In this document: positions 8,584 through 18,208 of the stretch, one piece after another
How positions within the stretch are numbered: position 1 is the stretch's first letter
Layout: every line of letters starts with the position of its first letter
NCBI GenBank assembly: GCA_015061915.1
Contig: SUVR01000004.1
Span: 1 to 64,000 of the forward strand
Direction of reading: 5' to 3'
DNA from: Lentisphaerota bacterium
Lineage (GTDB): Bacteria; Verrucomicrobiota; Lentisphaeria; Victivallales; UBA1829
DNA length: 64,000 nt
Translations under genes and position numbers: made by a program
The notes under the pieces: model-generated
Database searches by the model: none
What the model saw: only the letters and a program-made list of their open reading frames with translations
Told to the model about the DNA's origin: nothing

Positions 8584-10547
8584 TTTTCTTCAACCTTTTC
8601 TGTTTTTTTCTCCGGTTGCGTTATAAAGGGCGTGAAACGCAGAGGTGCGCCTTCCTTCCGGGCGGTAATCAGATGCTGACGCAGGATCCGTGCCAATTCC
8701 CGGATCGCTTCCGGCGATTTCTGCACGCTGTGCCCGGAATCCACGATCAGTTCACTTGCAACACCATCAATGTGAGAACTGGAATACGGCACGATCCCAT
8801 CTGTTCCGCCGGGGGCTCCGCATCCATCTATATCTCCGATCACCGAATGGACCGGAACACCGGCAGCAAACGGGGAACCGGAAAGTACCCTGATAAAACG
8901 GTTATCCGGATCCAGATTATCGATTCCCGTGTAAACCATCTCTTTCACAACTTCATTTTCTTTGTTCGTCACCCGGATGATCGTTCCGAGAAACTTGAGA
9001 GACCGGCTCACGACTTTGGAAGGGATCCGGATCAGATTACTGCCGAAACGGGCGATCGACCATTTTGCCATGGCGGATCCCCGGTGCGGAACTGCCATCA
9101 GAACAACCCTGCGGACAAAGCCCGGTTTATGAAACTGGACAGTCTGCAGCTCCCGGCGTTCGTCTGCTGTCAGTTTTGCAGACAGCTCCTTCCAGCTTTC
9201 TCCACTGAACTGTTCCAGCAGATAATTCGGATTGTCCTGCATCAAAGTCCGTGTGATCAAGCCGCCCATACTGTGTCCCACAATGACCATCTGGGAAAAC
9301 GTCTTTTTCGCCTCCGGCGTTACCGCAAATTCCTTTTCTGCCGCATAAAGCTGATCCCGCAGAACGGCAGCAGATATAATTACCGGATTCCCGCTGGAAT
9401 AACGGTAAAACCAGAACTGATAATTCCGACGGATCGCCGGATAATTCCGTAACGCATTCATCATCAGATTCCAGGTATCCGGCGAAGACATCAGCCCATG
9501 CACAAAAACAACCGGGATCTTGCCCGGATCATACGGTTCCAGCAGATAAAGCCCGGTTTTCTGTTCCATATTCTCCGGGCGGAGCATCGCCATAATCAGG
9601 TTATCTTCCGCCAGATCTTCCGGCAGAAATTCCGAAAATGCCGCAATCGGCGTGGAATAATCCAATGCCAGCGGAATCTCTGATTTGCCGATTTTCATGG
9701 TTTCTTCCACAAATGTATCGTAAATCTCAAAAGAGGCGCGACATTCCTGTTTCGCTGCAAGATCAAGATTCAGCACAACCGTCGCCGGCATCGGCAGACG
9801 CCCCGGCATACGCAGCGAGCGATACTGTTCATCCGGCTTCGCCACCGCAACCAGCGGAACTCCGATCCCGAACCGGCGGTTGATCAGTGTCATATTCTGG
9901 ATCTTGAATGCAGAACACGCTATGAAGTTGTCATAAGATCCGACCGGAAACGGAAGATGGGATTTCATTTTACCAAAGCGGATCCGTCTGCCGGAAACAT
10001 CCTTCAATTCATAGGAATCGTTCAGGAGCAGTTTCCGGTTGCGGATGTATTCAAAAATCCGGGCGACGGCTGCATTGTAACAGACCAGCTGCTGACAGCT
10101 GGACGGATCAAAACACCCCAGCCGGTCTTCGTATGAAAATTCCGGAGAAAACAGGCGCTGATACGAATAGATCGCCGCAGAAAGATAGTATGCAACAGCT
10201 TCATCTTCGTCGGATGTTCGGTTCCCTTCGTTAAAACAGATGTCCGCAAGAATCTCAAGCATCACCGGAGATTGCTCTGTACGGTACATCCCCTCCAGCA
10301 TCGCAACCAGTTTCGCCGGATCCTCGTTCAGTAATTTATGAAACAGATTCGACCGCAGAAAATTCTGGGTCCGGAAAGAAAATCCGCCGCTTTGCAGCAT
10401 CGCTTCCCGATAATAAGACTCCCGTTCGTACTTCATGGCAAAACGAACCGAAGGATTCGGCGGCGAAATCAGACTGCAGCCGCAAAAAAACAGAACACAA
10501 AGCGAAATGACGCCGGAAAAATACCGTATCGCATTTCTTCCCTTCAT
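8580..10547 (-). CDS. Lipoprotein with alpha/beta-hydrolase (lipase-like) domain
   Basis: A 655-residue exported protein. The N-terminus is a lipoprotein signal with lipobox-like FFCGC, cleaved before C24. The C-terminal half is an alpha/beta hydrolase: oxyanion-region HGLMSS, nucleophile elbow VGHSMGGLITR, a probable acid in GGTDGIVPYSS and a catalytic histidine in DSGHSVQ. The N-terminal 300 residues form an unrecognised domain. The family resembles membrane-anchored lipases or esterases; the substrate is unknown. It overlaps both neighbours by 4 bases (ATGA junctions). The start is supported by GGAGAGCAGAA immediately upstream. Confidence 0.85.
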   Translation of the reverse strand: MKGRNAIRYFSGVISLCVLFFCGCSLISPPNPSVRFAMKYERESYYREAMLQSGGFSFRTQNFLRSNLFHKLLNEDPAKLVAMLEGMYRTEQSPVMLEILADICFNEGNRTSDEDEAVAYYLSAAIYSYQRLFSPEFSYEDRLGCFDPSSCQQLVCYNAAVARIFEYIRNRKLLLNDSYELKDVSGRRIRFGKMKSHLPFPVGSYDNFIACSAFKIQNMTLINRRFGIGVPLVAVAKPDEQYRSLRMPGRLPMPATVVLNLDLAAKQECRASFEIYDTFVEETMKIGKSEIPLALDYSTPIAAFSEFLPEDLAEDNLIMAMLRPENMEQKTGLYLLEPYDPGKIPVVFVHGLMSSPDTWNLMMNALRNYPAIRRNYQFWFYRYSSGNPVIISAAVLRDQLYAAEKEFAVTPEAKKTFSQMVIVGHSMGGLITRTLMQDNPNYLLEQFSGESWKELSAKLTADERRELQTVQFHKPGFVRRVVLMAVPHRGSAMAKWSIARFGSNLIRIPSKVVSRSLKFLGTIIRVTNKENEVVKEMVYTGIDNLDPDNRFIRVLSGSPFAAGVPVHSVIGDIDGCGAPGGTDGIVPYSSSHIDGVASELIVDSGHSVQKSPEAIRELARILRQHLITARKEGAPLRFTPFITQPEKKTEKVEEK

Positions 10548-11314
10548 TTCTGCTCTCCCTTGCGGATCGGGCGCGTATACATGGAAACACGGACATCCTC
10601 TCCGCCGTTATGCGAAACAAGTCCCAGGATCATCAGTTGTGTTCCGTTGTCTTTCAAAAACACTTCGCCTGTCCCTTCAAAAACATGATCCGCCTCCCGG
10701 GAAACTTTTTCCCACCCCATGGAGACCAGCTGATCCGTCACTTCCCCCAGGACCTGCGGCATCATTTTTCCTTTCATATTATATGCACCGTAAACGGCTT
10801 CCCGGGCAGGAAATTTCATACAGGTCAAATCGTCCGCGCCGTGAAGAAGAGGCAGTTCAGAAGGCCAATCTTCCGCTGTAAAATGCCCCTTCCCCGGCGG
10901 CAGAACCATCTCAAAAAGAAGAACAGGATGGATGCCGGAAAGTTCCAGAAAATACTGGCGTTTCAGGGAGCCGTCTTTCTGTACCTCCTGCAGCAGGATC
11001 GAATTGGAATTGCCTCCCATAAAAACATCTTTTCTGCCCTGAAACAGCCTGGCATATTTCTTCCGGATCTCTGCCAGCGGTTCTTCCACAAGAGAGATCT
11101 CCAGCTGCAGTTCCTTGCCGTTGGCAAAAATCTTCTCCTGCCAGAACCGGGATGTTTTCTGCGTGGAACGGGCGGCACTCAACGAAATATTGTCCGTTCC
11201 CGAAAAGGGCCACAGGGAGTAAATATCCGCATCCTGCGCAGAAAGGGAAACGATACTGAACAGAAATACCAGAACCGGCACGAGCTTCCATATTTTGTAT
11301 TTCAGGGCAGACAT
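10544..11314 (-). CDS. Exported protein of unknown function
   Basis: About 256 residues with a cleavable-type signal sequence (hydrophobic LVPVLVFLFSIVSLSAQ, likely cut after SAQ). I recognise no domain. The mature protein is mixed alpha/beta in composition and has no cysteine cluster. An ATG at 11320 touches the GGAG directly, while the ATG at 11314 lies 6 bases after it, so 11314 is the better start. The gene starts 13 bases after hisC and its stop overlaps the lipase-like gene, so it is co-expressed with that lipoprotein and is a plausible partner in the periplasm. Confidence 0.75.
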   Translation of the reverse strand: MSALKYKIWKLVPVLVFLFSIVSLSAQDADIYSLWPFSGTDNISLSAARSTQKTSRFWQEKIFANGKELQLEISLVEEPLAEIRKKYARLFQGRKDVFMGGNSNSILLQEVQKDGSLKRQYFLELSGIHPVLLFEMVLPPGKGHFTAEDWPSELPLLHGADDLTCMKFPAREAVYGAYNMKGKMMPQVLGEVTDQLVSMGWEKVSREADHVFEGTGEVFLKDNGTQLMILGLVSHNGGEDVRVSMYTRPIRKGEQK

Positions 11315-11327
11315 CGGCATCTCCGGG

Positions 11328-12401
11328 TCAGCTGTAGATCTGGCGCGTCAGCAGGAACAGGCGGGAAACCTGCTGTTCCGTACCGATGGAGATCCGCACA
11401 TACTTGCCGGTGACCGGACCGGGGAAGTAACGCACGATCACATTTTTCTCACGCAACTTTTTGAAGTAGGTGGCTGCATCTCCATCCGGCGGCGATGCAA
11501 AAAGGAAGTTGGTTTCCGATTCCACCACCTTGAACCCGATATCCAGCAGACCGAGCAAAAGCATTTCCCGGGCAACTTTGATCTTGGCAACGCAATCCGT
11601 AAAGTACGCACGATCCCACAGGGATGCCAGAGCAAGACGCTGCGTCAACATGGATACATTGTAGGAATCTTTCATCTTCATCAGACCGTCGATCATCGTC
11701 TTGTGCGCAATGGCATACCCGAAACGCAGCCCGGCAAGGCTGCGGCTCTTGGAGAACGTACGCGCCACGATCACATTCGGGTACTTCTTCACAAAATCCG
11801 CACAGTTGTCCGAGGCAAAATCAGCATACGCCTCATCAATCAGCACCACGCCGTTGAAGTTTTCGCAGATCTTCGCCATGGTGGACTTGGGGAAGGAATT
11901 GCCCGTGGGGGCGTTGGGCCGTGTAATGATCAGCAGGTTTGCCGGTTCCGCCAGTTCCAACAGATTTTCCGGCATCGTAAAATCGGTGCTGTCAAGCGGG
12001 ATCCGGATGCACTTCGCCCCCTGCAGCCCCGCCAGTGTGGGATAGAGGGAGTAACTGGGATCCAGAAATGCCACCGGCCGTTCCGCATCGCAGAAGCAGC
12101 GGATCGCAATATTGAGAATGTCATCCGACCCGTTTCCGGCAATCACATTTTCATACGTCAAGCCGAACAGCGCTGCGATCTCGGACCGCACTTCCGTTGC
12201 CATAGGATCCGGATAAAGCCGCAGCCGTTCGTAATCAAAGTCTGCCAGCATCTTCCGGACACCGGGAGCGGGCGGATAAGGGCTTTCATTGGTATTCAGC
12301 TTCAGAACATCGGTTCCCTTCGGCTGCTCACCGGGCGTATATCCCAGCATAGCATCGATTGCAGGGCGGAAATAGGAGACATACGGTTTTTCGTTGCTCA
12401 T
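11328..12401 (-). CDS. hisC: Histidinol-phosphate aminotransferase
   Basis: Class I/II PLP-dependent aminotransferase for the imidazole-acetol-phosphate step of histidine synthesis. The 357 residues match the family. Visible motifs are the substrate-side NTNESPYPP, ITRPNAPTGN, the aspartate-tyrosine pair in LIDEAYADF and the PLP lysine in ARTFSKSRSLAGLRFG. It overlaps the hisD stop by 4 bases, so the two histidine genes are translationally coupled. No other his genes lie in the window. Confidence 0.95.
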   Translation of the reverse strand: MSNEKPYVSYFRPAIDAMLGYTPGEQPKGTDVLKLNTNESPYPPAPGVRKMLADFDYERLRLYPDPMATEVRSEIAALFGLTYENVIAGNGSDDILNIAIRCFCDAERPVAFLDPSYSLYPTLAGLQGAKCIRIPLDSTDFTMPENLLELAEPANLLIITRPNAPTGNSFPKSTMAKICENFNGVVLIDEAYADFASDNCADFVKKYPNVIVARTFSKSRSLAGLRFGYAIAHKTMIDGLMKMKDSYNVSMLTQRLALASLWDRAYFTDCVAKIKVAREMLLLGLLDIGFKVVESETNFLFASPPDGDAATYFKKLREKNVIVRYFPGPVTGKYVRISIGTEQQVSRLFLLTRQIYS

Positions 12402-13699
12402 TTGATCACACGGTCCCTTCTCACAGAAGCACTGCGTCCGTGGGCATCCAGACCTTCCATCTCGGCAAAGCGTAAAATATCATCCACTTCCGCCAAAAGT
12501 GCTTCTTCTGTATATTTGATGATACTGCTGCGGCGCATAAAGTCTGCACCGGAAATCCCATGGAAAAATTTAGCAGTCCCCGCAGTCGGCAGCACGTGGC
12601 TGGGCCCTGCAGTGAAGTCGCCCGCCGGTTCCGGCGTCCAGGCACCCAGGAAGATGGCTCCCGCTGCTTTCACGTCAGCTGCGACTTTTTCCGGATCGGC
12701 AGTCTGGATCTCAAGATGTTCCGGAGCATATTCACCGGCGATCTCCGCTGCTTCCGCCATATCTGCCGCTTCGATCAGGAAGATCCCCTTCTCGGTCACT
12801 TTATCAATCGGTCCCTGACGGGTCAGCGATTCTTTCTGGCGCAGATATTCCGCCTCAACTGCAGCAAGCATTTCCCGGCTGTCCGAAACGCAGACCGCCT
12901 GCTCCAGACCGGAGCCGTGTTCCGCTTGAGAAAGCATATCTGCCGCCACAAAAACCGGATTGGCATCTTTATCCGCAATGACCATGATTTCGGAAGGACC
13001 GGCAACCATATCGATCGCCACGGAGCCATAGGCTTTCTTCTTCGCTGCCGCAACATAGGCATTGCCGGGACCGACCAGTTTTTCAACTTTCCGGATCGTT
13101 GCCGTTCCGTATCCAAGTGCGGCAACCGCATAAGCACCACCCAGCTTATAGATCTCCGTGGCTCCTGCCGCTTTCAAAGCGTAAAGCGTCGCCGGATTGA
13201 CTTTTCCATTCTTCATGGGGGGTGTCGCCGCCACGATCTCTTTCACGCCTGCCGCCGCCGCAATACCGACCGTATGGATCGACGTGGAGACCAGCGGAGC
13301 CGTACCGCCGGGAACATAGCATCCCACCCGATCCATAGGCAGGAACCGTTCTCCCTGCACCACACCGGCACGGGGCGAGAAACTCCAGTCGGAAGGCAGC
13401 GTCTTCAAGGTGAACGCCCGGATATGTTCCAGTGCATTGCTGATCGCCCGCTTCATCGCAGGATCGACTGATTGCTCGGCTTCGGCGATCTCGGCTTCAG
13501 AAACAAGAAATTCCGGCGGAGTCAGTATCACGCCGTCAAATTTTTCCAGATAGCGGCAGATCGCTTCATCTCCGTTCTTCTGAACGTCATCCATGATCTC
13601 CGCAACGGCTTTTTCCACAGTGGCAGGAGCTGCAGGACGCCGGTAAAGTCCGGACAGCAGTTCTGCGCGCTGCGGGTCATCACAAAAAATTGTCTGCAT
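12398..13699 (-). CDS. hisD: Histidinol dehydrogenase
   Basis: Zinc-dependent NAD enzyme that oxidises L-histidinol to L-histidine, the last two steps of the pathway. 433 residues, the usual length. Hallmarks are VGCYVPGGTAPL, GPGNAYVAAAKK, DMVAGPSE and the catalytic acid/base segment EYAPEHLEIQ. AAGGAAG stands about 7 bases before the start. It leads the seven-gene minus-strand run that ends with the PSP1-like gene. Confidence 0.96.
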   Translation of the reverse strand: MQTIFCDDPQRAELLSGLYRRPAAPATVEKAVAEIMDDVQKNGDEAICRYLEKFDGVILTPPEFLVSEAEIAEAEQSVDPAMKRAISNALEHIRAFTLKTLPSDWSFSPRAGVVQGERFLPMDRVGCYVPGGTAPLVSTSIHTVGIAAAAGVKEIVAATPPMKNGKVNPATLYALKAAGATEIYKLGGAYAVAALGYGTATIRKVEKLVGPGNAYVAAAKKKAYGSVAIDMVAGPSEIMVIADKDANPVFVAADMLSQAEHGSGLEQAVCVSDSREMLAAVEAEYLRQKESLTRQGPIDKVTEKGIFLIEAADMAEAAEIAGEYAPEHLEIQTADPEKVAADVKAAGAIFLGAWTPEPAGDFTAGPSHVLPTAGTAKFFHGISGADFMRRSSIIKYTEEALLAEVDDILRFAEMEGLDAHGRSASVRRDRVIK

Positions 13700-13739
13700 A
13701 TTTTACTTCCTTGAAATTTAGAAAAAATAGATACTCCAT

Positions 13740-13768
13740 AGTATAACACCTCTCCCGCACTTTTTCCA
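13740..13768 (-). promoter_or_regulatory. Predicted hisD promoter
   Basis: On the minus strand, TGGAAA (13768-13763), a 17-base spacer and TATACT (13745-13740), about 40 bases before the hisD start. It diverges from the carB promoter. Confidence 0.5.
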
Positions 13769-13849
13769 GTAAATTATCACAAAAAAGAGAAAAAAAGTAT
13801 AAGTAAGAAGAAAAGTGTATTTTTCATGCGGGTATTTTAAACTCGGCAC

Positions 13850-13879
13850 TTGAAAATTTCAGAATCTGTGGCATATTAC
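13850..13879 (+). promoter_or_regulatory. Predicted carB promoter
   Basis: TTGAAA (13850-13855), an 18-base spacer and TATTAC (13874-13879), leaving a leader of about 45 bases. No attenuator or pyrimidine-type leader hairpin was seen. Confidence 0.5.
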
Positions 13880-13931
13880 TGCTCCGGTGATAACAAAAGC
13901 TCAAACAACTTTTTATTACAGGAGACATTTT

Positions 13932-16900
13932 ATGGCGAAGCGCACCGACATCAAAAAAATCCTGATCATCGGCTCCGGACCGATCATCATTGGACAGGCA
14001 TGTGAGTTTGACTATTCCGGCACACAGGCTTGCAAAGCGCTGCGTCAGGCGGGTTACGAAGTGGTCCTCGTGAACTCCAACCCCGCAACGATCATGACAG
14101 ACCCCGGCACGGCGGATCATACCTATATCGAACCGCTGACCCCGGAATGTATCGAAAAAGTCATCGCCCGGGAACGCCCGGATGCCCTGCTCCCCAACCT
14201 GGGCGGGCAGACGGCTCTGAACATGGCATCCAGCCTGGACGAAGCCGGCATCCTCAAGAAGTACAATATACAGGTGATCGGGGTCGATCTGGAAGCGATC
14301 AAACGCGGCGAAGACCGTATTGAATTCAAGAAGACTATGGCATCCATCGGCGTTCCCGTTCCCGCTTCTGAACCGGCGGAATCCGTGGAAGAAGGCGAAA
14401 AGATCGCAGCCCAGCTGGGTTACCCGGTGGTTCTCCGCCCCGCATACACCATGGGCGGTACCGGCTCCGGGATCGTCTATAATGTGGAAGAACTGCGGGA
14501 AGTGATGGCGCGCGGACTCTCCGCTTCTCTCATCGGTCAGGTGCTGGTGGAACAGTGCATCCTCGGCTGGGAAGAACTGGAACTGGAAGTTGTGCGCGAT
14601 CAGAAAAGCCAGAAAATCACCGTCTGTTATATCGAAAACGTGGACCCCGTGGGCGTGCATACCGGCGACAGCTTCTGCGTTGCCCCGATGCTCACTGTTC
14701 CGGAAGCCACACAGAAACGCCTGCAGGAATATTCCTACCGCATCCTGGATGCAACCGGCGTTACCGGCGGCTGTAACTGTCAGTTCGCTTTCAACCGCAA
14801 GACGGATGAGATCGTGGTGATTGAGATCAACCCCCGTACCAGCCGTTCCTCCGCTCTCGCTTCCAAGGCGACCGGTTTCCCCATCGCTCACGTTTCCACC
14901 CAGCTCGCCACCGGCATTACACTGGATGAGATCCCCTACTGGCGCGATGGTTCTCTGGAAAAATATACACCCTCCGGAGATTATGTGGTGGTCAAGTTCG
15001 CCCGTTGGGCATTTGAAAAGTTCCCGAAATCCAAAGATAAACTGGGCACCCAGATGCGCGCGGTGGGCGAAGTGATGTCCATCGGCAAAAACTTCAAGGA
15101 AGCCTATCAGAAAGCGATCCGCTCTCTGGAAATCGGCAGATCCGGTCCGGGTCAGGACAAGAAAACCAGTGCAGTCAGCGATGATGTCCTGCGGGAAAAG
15201 ATCCTCAATCCCAACAGCCAGCGTTTCTTTATGATCTATGAAGCACTGATGCGCGGTTACTCCGTGGACCAGATCTGCGAAATGACCAAGATCACCCGCT
15301 ACTTCATTCAGGAAATGAAGGAAATTGCCGACTTTGAAAAAGAACTGCTCGGCAAAAACTTCATCTCCATCTCTGATGAAACCCTCAAAGAAGCCAAACG
15401 CATGGGCTTCTCTGATAAATATCTTGCAAAGATCTTCAATGTGCCGGAACGCATGGTCCGGGAACGCCGCGTTCAGCTGGGTATGATCGCAACCTACCGG
15501 AAAGTGCCTGTCAGCGGCGTGGATAACGGCGCGTGCTACTACTTCTCCACTTACGACGGCTCTCCGGACGAAATGCCCGCAGATGCCCCCACCGACAAAA
15601 AGATCATGATCCTCGGCGGTGGTCCCAACCGTATCGGTCAGGGGATCGAATTCGACTATACCTGCGTCCATGCGGCGTTCGCACTGCGGGAACAGGGTTA
15701 CAAGTCCATTATGATCAACTGCAACCCGGAAACCGTTTCCACGGACTACGATACCAGCGACAAGCTCTACTTTGAACCGCTGACACTGGAAGATGTCCTC
15801 ACGATTTACGCCAAGGAAAAACCCGAAGGCGTGATCGTTCAGTTCGGCGGTCAGACTCCGCTGAATATCGCTCAGGAACTGAAGGACAACGGCGTCACCA
15901 TCCTCGGCACCCAGCCGGAAGGGATCCGTCTCGCCGAAGACCGGGAATATTTCCGCCGCCGGATGCTGGCGCTGAACATTCCCCAGCCTGAAAGTGCAAC
16001 CAGCCGTTCGCTGGAAGAAGCAGTCGCCATCGCAGCCCGGATCGGTTATCCGGTCATGGTACGCCCCTCCTTCGTGCTGGGCGGACGCGGTATGGAAGTG
16101 ATTTACGATGAAGCAACTCTCAAGCGTTACGCGGTGGAATCTCTCCAGGTCAGCCCGGAATATCCCATGCTGATCGACCGCTTCCTGGACAACGCCACCG
16201 AGTGCGAAGTGGACGCTGTATCCGACGGTGAAGAAACGTTCGTTGCCTCCATTATGGAACACATCGAACTGGCGGGTATCCATTCCGGTGACTCCGCCTG
16301 CTCCATTCCGCCGGTCACCATTCCCGAAAAGCACAAACAGACCATTCAGCGTTACACTGAAGCCATCGCCAAGGACTTCCAGGTGGACGGCATCATGAAC
16401 GTTCAGTATGCGATCTGCAACGATGAAGTTTACATCATCGAAGCCAATCCCCGCGCCTCCCGTACGGTCCCCGTGGTCTCCAAAGTTGCCGGTATCCCGC
16501 TGGCACGGATCGCCACAGAACTTATGCTGGGCAAAAAGCTGAAAGATCTGGTCGACAAGATCAATAAGAAGCCCCAGTTCGTCGGTGTCAAGGAAGCGGT
16601 CCTGCCCTTCAATATGTTCCCGGAAGTGGACCCGATCCTCGGTCCGGAAATGCGCGCAACCGGCGAAGTGATGGGTGTGGCGGACAACTTCGGCACAGCC
16701 TTCTACAAAGCAGAAGAAGCTGCCGGCTGCAAACTGCCCACCTCCGGCACGGTCCTTATGACGATCAGCGAACCGAACCGGAAATATCTGCTGCCCATTG
16801 CGGAACGGATGAAGAAGATCGGCTTCAAGATCATGGCAACCGACGGCACCAGCCGCTTCCTCACGGAAAACGGCATTGAAAACACCAAGGTCCTCAAGAT

Positions 16901-17150
16901 CAAGGAAGGTCGCCCGAACATCAGCGATATGATCAAGAACCATGAAATCCAGATGATTTTCAACACGCCGATCGGCAGACTCAGCATGGAAGATGACAGT
17001 TTCATCCGTATGATGGCGATCCAGTACCACATTCCGTACATGACCACCATCGCCGGTGCAAACGCTTCTGCAATCGGGATCGAAGCAATCCTGAACCATC
17101 CGGAACAGCAGCCGGAATCCCTGCAGGAATATCACAACCGGAAGGCATAA
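13932..17150 (+). CDS. carB: Carbamoyl phosphate synthase large subunit
   Basis: Makes carbamoyl phosphate for pyrimidine and arginine synthesis, normally with the glutaminase subunit CarA. 1072 residues, the full family length. It has two homologous halves, each starting with a biotin-carboxylase-like fold and an ATP-grasp: ILIIGSGPIIIGQACEFDYSG at the front, then IMILGGGPNRIGQGIEFDY at about residue 556, each half with an EINPRTSR- or EANPRASR-type metal site. The last 130 residues form the MGS-like allosteric domain. AGGAG at 13920-13924 marks ATG 13932 rather than an upstream in-frame ATG at 13887. carA is not adjacent, so the subunits are encoded apart. Confidence 0.97.
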   Translation: MAKRTDIKKILIIGSGPIIIGQACEFDYSGTQACKALRQAGYEVVLVNSNPATIMTDPGTADHTYIEPLTPECIEKVIARERPDALLPNLGGQTALNMASSLDEAGILKKYNIQVIGVDLEAIKRGEDRIEFKKTMASIGVPVPASEPAESVEEGEKIAAQLGYPVVLRPAYTMGGTGSGIVYNVEELREVMARGLSASLIGQVLVEQCILGWEELELEVVRDQKSQKITVCYIENVDPVGVHTGDSFCVAPMLTVPEATQKRLQEYSYRILDATGVTGGCNCQFAFNRKTDEIVVIEINPRTSRSSALASKATGFPIAHVSTQLATGITLDEIPYWRDGSLEKYTPSGDYVVVKFARWAFEKFPKSKDKLGTQMRAVGEVMSIGKNFKEAYQKAIRSLEIGRSGPGQDKKTSAVSDDVLREKILNPNSQRFFMIYEALMRGYSVDQICEMTKITRYFIQEMKEIADFEKELLGKNFISISDETLKEAKRMGFSDKYLAKIFNVPERMVRERRVQLGMIATYRKVPVSGVDNGACYYFSTYDGSPDEMPADAPTDKKIMILGGGPNRIGQGIEFDYTCVHAAFALREQGYKSIMINCNPETVSTDYDTSDKLYFEPLTLEDVLTIYAKEKPEGVIVQFGGQTPLNIAQELKDNGVTILGTQPEGIRLAEDREYFRRRMLALNIPQPESATSRSLEEAVAIAARIGYPVMVRPSFVLGGRGMEVIYDEATLKRYAVESLQVSPEYPMLIDRFLDNATECEVDAVSDGEETFVASIMEHIELAGIHSGDSACSIPPVTIPEKHKQTIQRYTEAIAKDFQVDGIMNVQYAICNDEVYIIEANPRASRTVPVVSKVAGIPLARIATELMLGKKLKDLVDKINKKPQFVGVKEAVLPFNMFPEVDPILGPEMRATGEVMGVADNFGTAFYKAEEAAGCKLPTSGTVLMTISEPNRKYLLPIAERMKKIGFKIMATDGTSRFLTENGIENTKVLKIKEGRPNISDMIKNHEIQMIFNTPIGRLSMEDDSFIRMMAIQYHIPYMTTIAGANASAIGIEAILNHPEQQPESLQEYHNRKA

Positions 17151-17174
17151 GATTCTGTTTTGAGACAAACCGGA

Positions 17175-17211
17175 GACCGCAGGACCAAAATGGTTTCTGC
17201 GGTCTTTTTTT
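17175..17211 (+). terminator. Intrinsic terminator after carB
   Basis: GACCGCAG (17175-17182) pairs perfectly with CTGCGGTC (17197-17204), followed by seven T. It lies 25 bases after the carB stop. Confidence 0.9.
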
Positions 17212-17295
17212 GTATCTTTTCTGCATATTTCTGCAAATCTTACACCAATCAGACAAAAAAATCAAAAAAATCTTAAAAAAAATCTGCTTTTAAAT

Positions 17296-17323
17296 TTGCG
17301 TTATAAAGATTTTGTGTTATATA
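17296..17323 (+). promoter_or_regulatory. Predicted promoter of the pseudopilin cassette
   Basis: TTGCGT (17296-17301), a 16-base spacer and TATATA (17318-17323), giving a leader of about 45 bases before the first pseudopilin-like gene. Confidence 0.5.
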
Positions 17324-17374
17324 TAGAGAGAATATTATTTTAAACAGAACCATACAACCCAACGGGGAGATGGA

Positions 17375-18193
17375 ATGATGAAAATGAAATGTAAATTGAG
17401 ACGATTTTTCAATATGATCGAAGTCTCTCTTGCTCTGGGCGTCACAGCGGTTGGCGTACTCGGGGCAGTTACGATCCTGCCGATCGCACTGAAAACAACA
17501 AACTCCACCACATACGGCGCTTATCTCTCGGACGCTGCCAATATGGTCTTTATGGGTCTTGACGACTTTCTGAACGAAGAATGTTATGCAATCGGTTATG
17601 CCACGGAACACGAAAACGGTGTCTCGGCAGAAAGATTGCAGGACATCTACAAAGACCGCCGGGAAGCCTTTTCCGATATTTTCAAGACGAATAAGGATGG
17701 CGCCCTCAACCTGAATGAAGGACTTGAGATTTCCGCTGCTACCAGTTCCGGGGTCTTTATCGGACACACAAAAAAGGACAACCACGGACTGATCGCATTT
17801 TATCCCGAGTCCCCGACAAAATCGGTTAATCTGCCGGACAAATACACCGATGCACTGCCCGCTGACATCGGGCGTCCCCTCTTTGCCGCAAGATACCGGA
17901 TCGTGGTGACAGAACTGGAAAATGACAGCGAATTCAAGATGGATGGTCTCCGCCAGCTGGTAGAAGCACAGACGGAACAGACAACGATCGATCTTCTTGA
18001 CCGGAACGGTGCTGTGAAAGATACCATAACCATCCCCGGCGCCCGCGTTGCCGGCACGAAACGCTATGAACCGACCAATACAGAAAAGAAATTGATGAAA
18101 CGTATTTATGTTGAATTCTCCTGGCCGTACAACGCTGCGTACAAGTCCAGAAACAAAAAGACATTCATCAAAGAATATTATATGGTGGACTGA
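17375..18193 (+). CDS. Pseudopilin-like protein, GspI type (Verru_Chthon cassette B-like)
   Basis: 272 residues with a class III (prepilin) N-terminus: a basic stretch, then FNMIEVSLALGVTAVGVLGA, with Glu at +5 and a hydrophobic helix. The residue before the cleavage site is Phe, not the usual Gly. The helix pattern resembles GspI minor pseudopilins, but the globular part is larger and unfamiliar. GGGGAG at 17364-17369 precedes ATG 17375. It is first of five adjacent exported genes, and the set looks like the Verru_Chthon cassette known from Verrucomicrobia. The family's function is unknown; assembly into a pilus-like tip is an inference. Confidence 0.72.
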   Translation: MMKMKCKLRRFFNMIEVSLALGVTAVGVLGAVTILPIALKTTNSTTYGAYLSDAANMVFMGLDDFLNEECYAIGYATEHENGVSAERLQDIYKDRREAFSDIFKTNKDGALNLNEGLEISAATSSGVFIGHTKKDNHGLIAFYPESPTKSVNLPDKYTDALPADIGRPLFAARYRIVVTELENDSEFKMDGLRQLVEAQTEQTTIDLLDRNGAVKDTITIPGARVAGTKRYEPTNTEKKLMKRIYVEFSWPYNAAYKSRNKKTFIKEYYMVD

Positions 18194-18208
18194 GGAAAGG
18201 CGGTACAA

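Noticed and set aside
13824-17168. A 1114-codon open frame on the minus strand opposite carB
   Set aside because: It is the complementary shadow of carB. The codon usage of carB keeps the opposite frame open, the translation is His/Phe/Asp-rich without any domain, and no ribosome site is present.
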